NCBI RefSeq assembly: GCF_016899955.1
Contig: NZ_JACJJL010000008.1
Span: 1-64,000, forward strand
From: Marseilla massiliensis
Lineage (GTDB): Bacteria > Bacteroidota > Bacteroidia > Bacteroidales > Bacteroidaceae
Direction: 5' to 3'
DNA length: 64,000 nucleotides
The notes beneath the pieces are model-generated. The model searched no databases, was not told the origin of the DNA, and saw nothing but the letters and a program-made list of their open reading frames with translations. Of this stretch, positions 35,893 to 44,270 are shown in pieces; within the stretch, counting starts at the first letter, position 1, and each line of letters opens with the position of its first letter. The position numbers and the translations under genes were made by a program.

Positions 35893-35900
35893 CAAAGATA
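35893..35900 (-). promoter_or_regulatory. -7 box of the distal promoter (P1) of the pectin operon
   Basis: TATCTTTG on the minus strand. At the -33 position only a TATG is found, so this promoter is weaker than its counterpart at 20333-20363. Confidence 0.5.
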
Positions 35901-36438
35901 CAACACTTTCTCCAATCTGCATACATATAACGGCAGAAAATCGCTTGATTTTGTACATTTATCAATTTTTTTAGGGATTTTCTATACATTTCGGCGAGGT
36001 TTAAACCACATTTCAATACGGCAGACACCACAAAGCACGGTCGAACGGGTTGCGCCCCGGCAAGGGCGGCACCAACGGCCGCGACAGCCCCACCCCGGCG
36101 CCACATGTCCACTGCAACAGGCCTACGGATGTAAGAACTTATCGCCAAAGCTTCGGCAGCACGCAACCATCTGGGCCACAGCGCGTTGCAATACAGCCCG
36201 TTTGACATCGCAAAACGGGCCGTCCTGAAGGGCATGACGGGCAGTCTGGGCAAACGAAACATGGCGGAATGGCGTGGGAAAGCCCCGGTGTAAACAAAAA
36301 ATACCGGCCGCGACGTTCCGCCTGCCGCTGCCTGTGGCCGCGCCGACACATTGGCACGACAGGCCGGTCTACAAGTAACAAAAAACAAGAAACAGCATAT
36401 TTTTATGCATTTATTACACGAAACGAAGGAAAATTTGC
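35901..36438. other. Divergent intergenic region before sppA
   Basis: No coding sequence is recognised. It contains the palindromic repeat at 36183-36250 and a long-range GC-rich complementarity (ACCGGCC near 36303 with GGCCGGT near 36363) of unknown meaning. Confidence 0.45.
36183..36250. repeat. Intergenic palindromic repeat, GCAAAACGGGCC family
   Basis: Units GTTGCAATACAGCCCGTTTG and CATCGCAAAACGGGCCGT in opposite orientation, followed by a diverged third unit. It lies upstream of sppA. Confidence 0.65.
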
Positions 36439-36446
36439 TATCTTTG
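36439..36446 (+). promoter_or_regulatory. -7 box of the sppA-lpxK-punA-thiL promoter
   Basis: TATCTTTG on the plus strand, 120 bp before the sppA start. The nearest -33 candidate (TTTA) is 25 bp away, so the match is partial. Confidence 0.5.
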
Positions 36447-36566
36447 CAAAAGTTATGCTGCTCAGACGCCAACCCACCCAACCGCCCCCGGGATAACTCT
36501 TGCGGGCGGGGAACGGACCTCAATGCACGCTATGATTTTCTAACTGTATAAAAACAACGATTGATT

Positions 36567-38342
36567 ATGAAGGACTTTCTGAAGTACACCCTTGCCACTG
36601 TGACCGGCATAATAGCAGTCTCGGCAGTAATGATGTTCCTCGGCATCATATCGCTCATAGGCATGCTGGCCTCTGAGCAGAGTAAGCCGAAGGTAAAAGA
36701 CAACTCCGTTTTCGTCTTGTCACTCTCCGGCGCCATGCAGGAGCGCTCCGAAGACGACGTGTTCAGCCAGATAACGGGCAACGCCCCGGCTGTGGTGGGG
36801 CTGGAGGATGTGCTCAACTCCATACGCAAGGCCAAGGACGACGACAACATAAAGGGCATATACATCGAGGCAGGCATGTTCGTTCCCGACTCACCGGCAT
36901 CGACACAAGCAATACGCAAGCAGCTGGCCGACTTCAAGGAGAGCGGCAAATGGATAGTGGCATACGCCGACGCATACACGCAGTCTACCTACTATATATG
37001 CTCGGTGGCCGACAAGGTGCTGCTCAACCCGCAGGGCGTGGTCGACTGGCGGGGCCTGGCCGCGCAGCCGATATTCCTCAAAGATCTCATGGCCAAGTTC
37101 GGGGTGAAGATGCAGCTGGCCAAGGTGGGCAAGTACAAAAGCGCCCCCGAGATGTTCACGGCCGACAAGATGAGCGGCCCCAACCGCGAGCAGGTGGCCG
37201 CATACATCAACGGCATCTGGGACACCATGCTCACCGACGTGGCCCAAAGCCGCAAGCTGAGCAAGCAACGGCTTGACGCCTATGCCGACAGCATGGTCAC
37301 GCTGGCTGCCGCCGAGGAGCTGGTGAAGATGAAGATGGTTGACAAGCTGGTATACGCAAGCGACGTCAAGGGCGAGATAAAGCGCCTGCTCGGCATCGAC
37401 GCCGACCGGAAGATAAACCAGCTGACGCTGGCCGACATGAAAAACCTGCCCGGAGCCGACAATGGCAAGGGCGGCGAAGTGGCCGTATACTATGCCTACG
37501 GCGATGTGGTGGACACCAACCCCGGGGGCATCAACACCGAGGCATGCATAGCAGGCGACAAGGTTTGCAGCGACCTCGAGAAGCTGGCCGACGACGATGA
37601 CGTAAAGGCCGTGGTGCTGAGAGTAAACTCGGGGGGCGGCAGCGCGTACGCCTCGGAGCAGATATGGCACGCCGTGACGAAGCTAAGGGAGCGCAAGCCC
37701 GTGGTGGTGTCGATGGGCGGCATGGCCGCTTCGGGTGGCTACTACCTCAGCTGCGCCGCCAACTACATATACGCCGAGCCCACCACGCTGACCGGCTCGA
37801 TAGGCATCTTCGGCATGTTCCCCGACTTCAGCGGGCTGCTCACCGACAAGCTGGGCATCAAGTTCGACGAGGTAACGACCAACAAGCACAGTGCATTCGG
37901 CACCATGGCGCGCCCGTTCAATGCCGAGGAGATGGCTTACCTCAACGCATACATAGACCGCGGCTACCGGCTCTTCATCAAACGAGTGGCCGAAGGCCGC
38001 AAGATGAGCACCGCCAACGTTGACAGCATAGCGCAGGGAAGGGTGTGGCTCGGTTCAGACGCCCTGAAGGTAAAGCTCGTCGACGGGCTCGGAGGGATTG
38101 ACGACGCCGTGGCCAAAGCTGCCGAACTGGCCAAGCTGACCGACTACAACACTGCCGCCTACCCTGCACAACCCACATGGATGGAGCAGATAATGGCCGT
38201 TTCGTCGGCCAACGGCAACTATCTCGACGAGCAACTGCGCCAGACCCTGGGCGAATACTACGCCCCGTTCAAACTGATAAAAGACATCAACAGGCACAAC
38301 GCGATACAGGCCCGGATGCCATACATGATAACAATAAAGTAA
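36567..38342 (+). CDS. sppA: Signal peptide peptidase SppA (protease IV)
   Basis: 591 residues from ATG 36567. It digests leftover signal peptides at the periplasmic face of the inner membrane. One N-terminal anchor (TVTGIIAVSAVMMFLGIISL) is followed by two ClpP-like halves, the long 67K form. The catalytic Ser lies in MGGMAASGGYYLS in the second half, and the general base Lys would lie in the first half (the ADKVLLNPQGVVDWRG region). VLRVNSGGGSAYASE is also typical. Its TAA abuts the lpxK ATG, so it is the first gene of a four-gene operon. Confidence 0.95.
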   Translation: MKDFLKYTLATVTGIIAVSAVMMFLGIISLIGMLASEQSKPKVKDNSVFVLSLSGAMQERSEDDVFSQITGNAPAVVGLEDVLNSIRKAKDDDNIKGIYIEAGMFVPDSPASTQAIRKQLADFKESGKWIVAYADAYTQSTYYICSVADKVLLNPQGVVDWRGLAAQPIFLKDLMAKFGVKMQLAKVGKYKSAPEMFTADKMSGPNREQVAAYINGIWDTMLTDVAQSRKLSKQRLDAYADSMVTLAAAEELVKMKMVDKLVYASDVKGEIKRLLGIDADRKINQLTLADMKNLPGADNGKGGEVAVYYAYGDVVDTNPGGINTEACIAGDKVCSDLEKLADDDDVKAVVLRVNSGGGSAYASEQIWHAVTKLRERKPVVVSMGGMAASGGYYLSCAANYIYAEPTTLTGSIGIFGMFPDFSGLLTDKLGIKFDEVTTNKHSAFGTMARPFNAEEMAYLNAYIDRGYRLFIKRVAEGRKMSTANVDSIAQGRVWLGSDALKVKLVDGLGGIDDAVAKAAELAKLTDYNTAAYPAQPTWMEQIMAVSSANGNYLDEQLRQTLGEYYAPFKLIKDINRHNAIQARMPYMITIK

Positions 38343-39515
38343 ATGGAAGGCGACTTCATCAGGATAAACAAATGGCTGCTGCCGCTGAGCTGGCTCTACG
38401 GACTGGCCGTAAGGGTGCGCAACGCGCTCTTTGACCTGGGTGTGCTCAAGTCGGAAAGCTTCGACGTGCCAGTCATCTCGGTAGGCAACATAACCGTGGG
38501 AGGCACCGGCAAGACGCCACACGTGGAATACCTGATAGACCTGCTGCGCCATAAGTGCCGCGTGGCAGTGCTCAGCAGGGGCTACAAACGGAAGACAAGG
38601 GGCTATGTGGTGGCCGACAGCACGGCGACAGCACGCACCATCGGCGACGAGCCTTACCAGATGAAGCACAAGTTTCCCGACGTCACCGTGGCCGTAGACC
38701 GCGACCGGCGCCACGGCATACGCCGCCTGACAGAAGACAAGTCGGCCGACGGCATCGACGTGGTGCTGCTCGACGACGCCTTCCAGCACCGGTATGTCAA
38801 GCCGGGCATCAACATCCTGCTCGTCGACTACCACCGCCTGATCATCTACGACAAGCTGTTGCCGGCCGGCAGGTTGCGCGAACAGCTGTCTGGCAAGAAC
38901 AGGGCCGACATCGTGATCATCACGAAATGCCCGGCCGACCTGAAGCCGATGGAGTTCAGGGTGATAACAAAGGCCATGGACCTGTACCCATACCAGCACC
39001 TGTACTTCACCAGGCTCGACTACGGCGACCTGCATCCGCTGGCCGGAGGGCGCCCCTTGGGCATAGAGACATTGAGGAAACAGAAGCACATAGTGCTGCT
39101 GACGGGCATCGCATCGCCCAAGCAAATGATGCTCGACCTGGCGCCGCTGTGCCCCGACATACGCCCCCTGACATTTGCCGACCACCACAACTTCACCGCC
39201 GAAGACGCCAACCGGATAAACCGCACCTTCGAGGCCACACCCGCACCGAGGCTCATCGTAACGACGGAAAAGGACGCGGCAAGGCTGGCCGGGCTGAAAG
39301 AGCTGACCGACGAGGTGAGAAAGGCCATATATGTGCTGCCGGTTCACATCAGGTTCATGCTCGAACAAGAAGACAATTTCAACGAAAACATAATAGGATA
39401 TGTACGCAAAAATTCAAGAAACAGCATCCTGGCTAAAGCAAAGGATGACAACAAGCCCAAAGACAGCGATAATACTGGGCACCGGACTGGGACAATTAGC
39501 TTCAGAAATAACTGA
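38343..39515 (+). CDS. lpxK: Tetraacyldisaccharide 4'-kinase
   Basis: 390 residues. It phosphorylates the lipid A disaccharide at the 4' position on the inner membrane. Signatures: an N-terminal hydrophobic helix, VPVISVGNITVGGTGKTPH (Walker A), VAVLSRGYKRKTRG and DVVLLDDAFQHRYV. The start directly follows the sppA stop. The last 116 bp overlap punA in another frame. The basic C-terminal tail encoded there (YVRKNSRNSILAKAKDD) looks like the usual tail of Prevotella LpxK and not a read-through artefact, though this is from memory. Confidence 0.95.
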   Translation: MEGDFIRINKWLLPLSWLYGLAVRVRNALFDLGVLKSESFDVPVISVGNITVGGTGKTPHVEYLIDLLRHKCRVAVLSRGYKRKTRGYVVADSTATARTIGDEPYQMKHKFPDVTVAVDRDRRHGIRRLTEDKSADGIDVVLLDDAFQHRYVKPGINILLVDYHRLIIYDKLLPAGRLREQLSGKNRADIVIITKCPADLKPMEFRVITKAMDLYPYQHLYFTRLDYGDLHPLAGGRPLGIETLRKQKHIVLLTGIASPKQMMLDLAPLCPDIRPLTFADHHNFTAEDANRINRTFEATPAPRLIVTTEKDAARLAGLKELTDEVRKAIYVLPVHIRFMLEQEDNFNENIIGYVRKNSRNSILAKAKDDNKPKDSDNTGHRTGTISFRNN

Positions 39516-40209
39516 CTCTTACGAGTTCAACTACAAGGACATACCCAACTTCCCCGTATCTACAGTAGAGGGACATGCCGGGAAACTCATCTTCGGAAAG
39601 CTCGGAGGGAAAGACATCATGGCCATGGAGGGGCGCTTCCATTACTACGAAGGCTACTCGATGAAGGAGGTTACGTTCCCCATCAGGGTGATGTATGAGC
39701 TCGGCATCAGCACGCTGTTCGTGAGCAACGCCTCGGGCGGCATGAACCCGGAGTTCAAGATAGGCGACCTGATGATAATCACCGACCACATAAACTTCTT
39801 CCCCGAGCACCCGCTCAGGGGCAAGAACTTCCCCACCGGGCCCCGATTCCCCGACATGCACGAGACATACGACAAGGCTCTCATAGCCGAAGCCGACGCC
39901 ATTGCGGCCGAAAAGGGCATACGGGTGGTTCACGGAGTGTATGTTGGAGTGCAGGGCCCGACGTTCGAGACGCCCGCGGAGTATAAGATGTACCACCGGC
40001 TCGGCGGCGACGCCGTGGGCATGAGCACCGTGCCCGAGGTCATCGTTGCCCACCACTGCGGCATCCGCACCTTTGGCATAAGCATCATCACCGACCTCGG
40101 ACTCGAAGACACGCCGGTAGAGGTAAGCCACGAAGAGGTGCAGGAAGCGGCCAACAAGGCTCAGCCGCTCATGACCGAGATTATGCGCGAGATGATAAAC
40201 AGGGCTTGA
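39400..40209 (+). CDS. punA: Purine-nucleoside phosphorylase
   Basis: 269 residues, the trimeric PNP (PunA) type. It splits purine nucleosides with phosphate into base and ribose-1-phosphate. Motifs: TAIILGTGLGQLASEI (phosphate-binding Gly-rich), VEGHAGKLIFGKLGGK, VSNASGGMNPEFKIGDLM and VGVQGPTFETPAEY, then VGMSTVPEVIVAHH. Its start lies within the lpxK 3' end (116-bp overlap). ThiL follows 15 bp after its stop. Confidence 0.95.
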   Translation: MYAKIQETASWLKQRMTTSPKTAIILGTGLGQLASEITDSYEFNYKDIPNFPVSTVEGHAGKLIFGKLGGKDIMAMEGRFHYYEGYSMKEVTFPIRVMYELGISTLFVSNASGGMNPEFKIGDLMIITDHINFFPEHPLRGKNFPTGPRFPDMHETYDKALIAEADAIAAEKGIRVVHGVYVGVQGPTFETPAEYKMYHRLGGDAVGMSTVPEVIVAHHCGIRTFGISIITDLGLEDTPVEVSHEEVQEAANKAQPLMTEIMREMINRA

Positions 40210-40224
40210 GGGGAGGCACATAGG

Positions 40225-41292
40225 ATGACCGAAATTGCCAAGCTTGGTGAGTTTGGGCTTATCCGCCACCTCACCGAAGGCATCAAGCCGAAGAACGCAT
40301 CGACACTGCGCGGCGTCGGCGACGACTGCGCGGTGATGCACTACCCCGACAAGGAGGTGCTCGTAACGACCGACCTGCTGATGGAGGGGGTGCATTTTGA
40401 CCTCACATACACCGACCTGCGCCACCTGGGATACAAGGCCGCGCAGGTGAACATCAGTGACGTGTTTGCCATGAACGGCACACCGAGGCAGCTCACGGTG
40501 AGCCTGGCGCTAAGCAAGAGGTTTACCGTGGAAGACATGGACGAGCTGTATGCCGGACTGAGAGCAGCCTGCGACCGCTGGGGAGTGGACATCGTGGGTG
40601 GCGACACCACGTCGTCGTTCACCGGGCTGGCCATAAGCATAACGTGCATCGGCGAGGCCGACGCGGCCGACATCGTCTACCGCGACGGGGCAAGAGACAC
40701 CGACCTGGTGTGCGTATCGGGCGACCTCGGGGCCGCGTACATGGGACTGCAACTGCTCGAACGCGAGAAATCGGTGTACTACCAGCAGGTAGACGAGGCC
40801 AAGAAGCGAGGCGACAAGCGGGCCCTGGAGCAGCTGGCACACTTCCAGCCCGACTTTGCCGGCCGCGAATACCTGCTGCAGCGGCAGCTCGAAGGCATGG
40901 CCCGAGGCGACATCATTGCCCGCCTGCGCGAGGCGGGGGTGCGTCCCACGGCCATGATGGACATAAGCGACGGGCTGTCGAGCGAGCTCACCCACATCTG
41001 CACACAGAGCCATGTGGGGTGCCGGATTTACGAGAAGAACCTGCCGATAGACTACCAGACGGCTGTGATGGCCGAGGAACTGAACATGAACGTGACCACA
41101 TGCGCCCTGAACGGGGGCGAAGACTACGAACTGCTGTTCACCGTACCAATAGGCGACCACGAGAAGATTGAGGCCATGGACGACGTGAAGCTCATCGGCC
41201 ACATCACGAAAGAGAGTCTCGGCCGGGTGCTCGTCTCACGCGACGGCAACGAGTTTGACCTGAAAGCGCAGGGCTGGAACCCACTCAAATGA
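40225..41292 (+). CDS. thiL: Thiamine-monophosphate kinase
   Basis: 355 residues, slightly longer than E. coli ThiL (325). It makes thiamine diphosphate from the monophosphate with ATP. Motifs: GEFGLIRHL, GVGDDCAV, TTDLLMEGVHFDL, NISDVFAMNG, VGGDTTSSF, MMDISDGLSSEL and ALNGGEDYELLF. It is the last gene of the operon and is followed by a strong terminator. No TPP riboswitch is seen in front of it. Confidence 0.95.
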   Translation: MTEIAKLGEFGLIRHLTEGIKPKNASTLRGVGDDCAVMHYPDKEVLVTTDLLMEGVHFDLTYTDLRHLGYKAAQVNISDVFAMNGTPRQLTVSLALSKRFTVEDMDELYAGLRAACDRWGVDIVGGDTTSSFTGLAISITCIGEADAADIVYRDGARDTDLVCVSGDLGAAYMGLQLLEREKSVYYQQVDEAKKRGDKRALEQLAHFQPDFAGREYLLQRQLEGMARGDIIARLREAGVRPTAMMDISDGLSSELTHICTQSHVGCRIYEKNLPIDYQTAVMAEELNMNVTTCALNGGEDYELLFTVPIGDHEKIEAMDDVKLIGHITKESLGRVLVSRDGNEFDLKAQGWNPLK

Positions 41293-41297
41293 ACACC

Positions 41298-41345
41298 GGC
41301 CGGGCGGCAGTGCCATAAAGGCAGGCCGCCCGGCCCTTTCGTTTT
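41298..41345 (+). terminator. Terminator of the sppA-thiL operon
   Basis: GGCCGGGCGGC (41298-41308) pairs perfectly with GCCGCCCGGCC (41325-41335), followed by CTTTCGTTTTC. Confidence 0.9.
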
Positions 41346-41436
41346 CAAGCCGCCACAGCCTCGCACACGGCTGCCATATTTGCAATGTTTTTTCACCGTC
41401 AGGAGCTTTCCACTCAACCGCCTGACTGGCAACATG

Positions 41437-41530
41437 TTGCAACATGGGCCGTTTGGCATGGCAAAACAGCCCGTATCAGCAGTCAAAACGGGCCATGCCA
41501 GACTGCCAAACGGGCTATATTGCAATGCCG
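41437..41530. repeat. Intergenic palindromic repeat, GCAAAACGGGCC family
   Basis: At least four units: TTGCAACATGGGCCGTTTGG, GGCAAAACAGCCCGT, GTCAAAACGGGCCATGCC, GCCAAACGGGCTATATTGCA. It lies between the convergent thiL and sugE genes. Confidence 0.75.
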
Positions 41531-41588
41531 GACAAGGGCACACGGCCGGTTGCCCGGGCATTGTAAGAAAATGTTACCTGCCGTGACG

Positions 41589-41910
41589 TCAGCTCATCTT
41601 CAACCCGACAACCGACCCAATGAGGGTGACGATGAAGAAAATGCGCGCCGCCGAAACGGGCTCGTGAAGGAAGGCTATGCCGAGAACTACCGTACCGACC
41701 GCACCAATGCCTGTCCACACGGGATAGGCCGTGCCAATGGGCAGCGTGTGGACAGCCTTGCCCAGAAGCAGCATGCTCATGACAAGGCTTACGATGAAGC
41801 CGGCTCCCCACATATTAATACTCAATGCCCGCCTGCCCCTTCATCTTGCCGAGACAGAAGGCAAAGGCCGACTCAAAAAGACCGGCCACGATAAGAATAA
41901 TCCAACTCAT
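41589..41910 (-). pseudogene. sugE: SMR-family efflux protein SugE, frameshifted
   Basis: Two frames together give a normal small multidrug resistance protein of about 108 residues. The first 30 residues (MSWIILIVAGLFESAFAFC, then GKMKGQAGIE) start at ATG 41910. The next frame continues SINMWGAGFIVSLVMSMLL and HTLPIGTAYPVWTGIGAVG, the SugE signature, to the stop at 41589. The frame changes near 41822-41828, requiring one base lost or two gained. Intact members form antiparallel or parallel dimers that export guanidinium or quaternary ammonium compounds. A minus-strand -7 TACCTTTG lies at 41956-41949. It may be a real recent mutation or a base-calling error. Confidence 0.85.
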
Positions 41911-42304
41911 TTGTCTTGCTATTTTTTACCAATGCTTGTTTTCGGCTGCAAAGGTAATGAAAAATGCCGTCGCGACACTTTACATTTGATAAGAAGCTGC
42001 CTGCGGGGCATCCGGGCTCCCTACCCTGCCTGCCACTATGCCTGTTTGCATTGCGACACCGCGCGCCATGCCACGCAAAAAACGGCCAGGCAGGCATTGG
42101 AAAAAGACAAAAGCCGGATGCTCATACAACAAGACCATGCTTCAGGGAAACGAGACTCAGACAAACGAAAACAGAGCCGACCACGCCTGCCCGGCACACC
42201 CCACAGCTTAAACCTCACCAACGGCGGGCAGCAAGGGCGGCCGCAACACGCCGCAACCAGACAACACCGCAACCAAAGGAAACGACAAACGACAAACTGC
42301 GACA
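41911..42304. other. Divergent intergenic region, no gene recognised
   Basis: Holds the sugE -7 box (41956-41949) and AC-rich DNA before the Crp/Fnr gene. The long open frame crossing it on the plus strand has low-complexity composition and no homology that I recognise. Confidence 0.5.
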
Positions 42305-42868
42305 ATGGACAAGAGCGACATAATAAACGCCATCCACCCGCTGCCTGCCGGCTCAATGGAGCGCATGGCGGCCTGCATGGAAGAAGTGACATACGCCAAA
42401 GGCACGCGAATACTGCGCGCGGGCAAGACCGAGCGCAATGTGTTTTTCATCAAGAAGGGCATAGTGAGGGCCTTTGTGAGCACACATGGCCGCGAGATAA
42501 CTTTCTGGCTCGGCGCCGAGGGCACACCGGTGGTGTCGATGAAAAGCTATGTCAGCGGGCTGCCGGGCTACGAGAGCGTTGAGTGCATCGAAGACACGGT
42601 GCTCTACGTGCTGCGCCATGCCACGCTGACATCCCTGTTTGCCGACGACGTCAACAGTGCCAACTGGGGACGGCGGTTTGCCGAAAAGGAGATGCTGCGC
42701 ACCGAAGAAAGGCTAATTCCGCAACTGTTTACCACTGCGGCCGAGCGCTACAGCTCACTTATGGCCAACCACCCGGAACTGCTGCGCCGCGTTCCGCTGG
42801 AGCACCTGGCTTCTTATCTCGGCGTAACGCCGGTGAGCCTGAGCCGCATCAGGGCGACTCTGAAATGA
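42305..42868 (+). CDS. Crp/Fnr-family transcriptional regulator
   Basis: 187 residues. A cyclic-nucleotide-binding-like beta-barrel (about 20-120; ERNVFFIKKGIVRAFV, GREITFWLGAEG) and a C-terminal helix-turn-helix (VPLEHLASYLGVTPVSLSRI). No Fnr-type cysteine cluster is visible in the first 30 residues, so iron-sulfur sensing is unlikely. It stands alone, divergent from sugE. Many Bacteroidota genes of this kind are local regulators of an adjacent efflux or stress gene; a link with sugE is possible but not shown. Confidence 0.88.
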   Translation: MDKSDIINAIHPLPAGSMERMAACMEEVTYAKGTRILRAGKTERNVFFIKKGIVRAFVSTHGREITFWLGAEGTPVVSMKSYVSGLPGYESVECIEDTVLYVLRHATLTSLFADDVNSANWGRRFAEKEMLRTEERLIPQLFTTAAERYSSLMANHPELLRRVPLEHLASYLGVTPVSLSRIRATLK

Positions 42869-43044
42869 AGCGGCAGCACCGTAACCACGCCCCCTTACCG
42901 CAAGCGTAGGCCCGTAAGCAAAAAGAGCCAACCACAATTTAAGCCAGGGCTTACGCCAACAAGCATGTGTGCAACACGCATACGCACGTCAATGCGATGG
43001 AAAAGCCAGGGCTGCGATGACCAAGAAGCCAATAAAAGCAATGC

Positions 43045-43073
43045 GCCATCGGCGACACGGTGTCACCGATGGC
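43045..43073. terminator. Near-perfect palindrome, probable terminator of the minus-strand beta-barrel gene
   Basis: GCCATCGGCGACAC pairs with GTGTCACCGATGGC (13 of 14). On the minus strand it is followed by GCATTGCTTTTATTGG. The weak T-run makes the terminator role uncertain; an operator site is possible. Confidence 0.5.
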
Positions 43074-43150
43074 AGCAGAGGCTGAACCTGCAACAAGGCA
43101 ATAGCCTTACAGGCCGGGTAGGCTCAGGGCAAACAACGACCTATGCCATC

Positions 43151-43746
43151 TTATCTCAACGTTATCGAGAGATAGAGGGCATTCATGTTTCGTATGCCAT
43201 CCGTACGGGAGTCTACATTGCGATAACCTATTGTGAAGTACGGAATGCGCTTATGGCGTTTATTATAAAAAAGGAGACCAGCGTCGTATAGGTTGTATTC
43301 AAGGTCGCATCGCCCACCCAAGCTGTGGGCATAGCGCACACGCAACTCAACGACAAAGTCTTTTTTGAATAAATACCTGTCGTGGTTGGCCTGGAACAGA
43401 CGGTAACCCAAGCTGCCGCCAATGCCGTGGGAAGTAAGGTAGCGCTTCTCGCCTTCAGGATGGTACAATCCGAGGAAAAACACGTAAGACGCCCCAACAG
43501 TAAGCCGCCCTACGGGGTTTACAGTGATACCTGAAAAGAAAAACCACGGTGTAAGGTTGTGTGGGGATAAGTGAACGATGCCTCTGCCTCACTTTCCCAC
43601 CTGTCATACACTCTATAATACCATTTAGTCAACTTGTCATAATGCACGGTTCCGGTCGAATCAACCATCGATGAATCTGGTGCCAACCCTTCGCCAAAGA
43701 CAAAGACCGGCATACATAGCATCAAAAATTAAAATATCTGTTTCAT
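43151..43746 (-). pseudogene. Small outer membrane beta-barrel protein, with a nonsense codon and a frameshift
   Basis: Reassembled, the gene reads MKQIF-stop-FLMLCMPVFVFGEG (a signal peptide), then KLTKWYYRVYDRWESEAEA. After a frame change it continues PHNLTPWFFFSGITVNPVG, GASYVFFLGLYHPEG, HSLGGRCDLEYNLYDAG and a C-terminal YLSITLR ending like a barrel strand. The TAA is at 43731-43729 (codon 6). The frame changes at a run of four C on the minus strand (43566-43563), where five would restore it. About 197 residues if intact. Alternating hydrophobic strands suggest a barrel of the DUF3575-like small OMP kind, without a firm family match. The homopolymer slip could be a base-calling error. Confidence 0.65.
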
Positions 43747-43816
43747 GACTACATACTTATATCGTTATATTTCTATAAATATACCTCTTAATAATAAAGT
43801 AAACAAATAGGCAGTT

Positions 43817-44122
43817 TCACGAACATGTCTCGCGGATATTCACCTTGCCTTTGCTCAAGACCACTACTTTGGATGTTAAATATATAACAGGCCGACTAAC
43901 AGTGCGGCCGGCCTTATGCCATGCCACCTTTTCAACCATGGGCAATTCAGCGGTGAACAAAGTGGAACCACGGTGACAGGAACGTTCAACCAATGGCAAC
44001 TTGCCACCCAAACTGCATGTTTGCCTGACAGAATCGGCATACTTCAAAACATCCGTGGCTTGATTGCACGTAGGCGTAAAGCCAATGAAGCGATGGGAAA
44101 TATACATTAAGCGGTTGCTCAT
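43817..44122 (-). CDS. Hypothetical protein of 101 residues, doubtful
   Basis: Open frame from ATG 44122 with a -7-like TATTTTTG about 50 bp upstream on the minus strand. It has five cysteines and no signal peptide or recognised motif. It fills the gap between the beta-barrel remnant and the TPR regulator. It could be a chance frame in a 500-bp gap. Confidence 0.3.
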   Translation of the reverse strand: MSNRLMYISHRFIGFTPTCNQATDVLKYADSVRQTCSLGGKLPLVERSCHRGSTLFTAELPMVEKVAWHKAGRTVSRPVIYLTSKVVVLSKGKVNIRETCS

Positions 44123-44270
44123 AAACTAAACCTTTTGTTAAACATAGTTGGTGGCGTCGATGCAAAAATATATTTTTGCCGCCACACTGGCGAAAAATCT
44201 TGTTCACAAAAAGTTCACTTTTGCCTTCAAACGTTCACATGCGGTTCAGCAATCTGTATAGTAACCTCAT

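Noticed and set aside
40210..40224. TPP riboswitch in front of thiL
   Set aside because: Only 15 bp separate punA and thiL, and no THI-box sequence is seen in the operon.
41731..42582. A 283-residue plus-strand open frame between sugE and the Crp/Fnr gene
   Set aside because: It overlaps both neighbours out of frame and has low-complexity composition rich in Arg, His and Gln.
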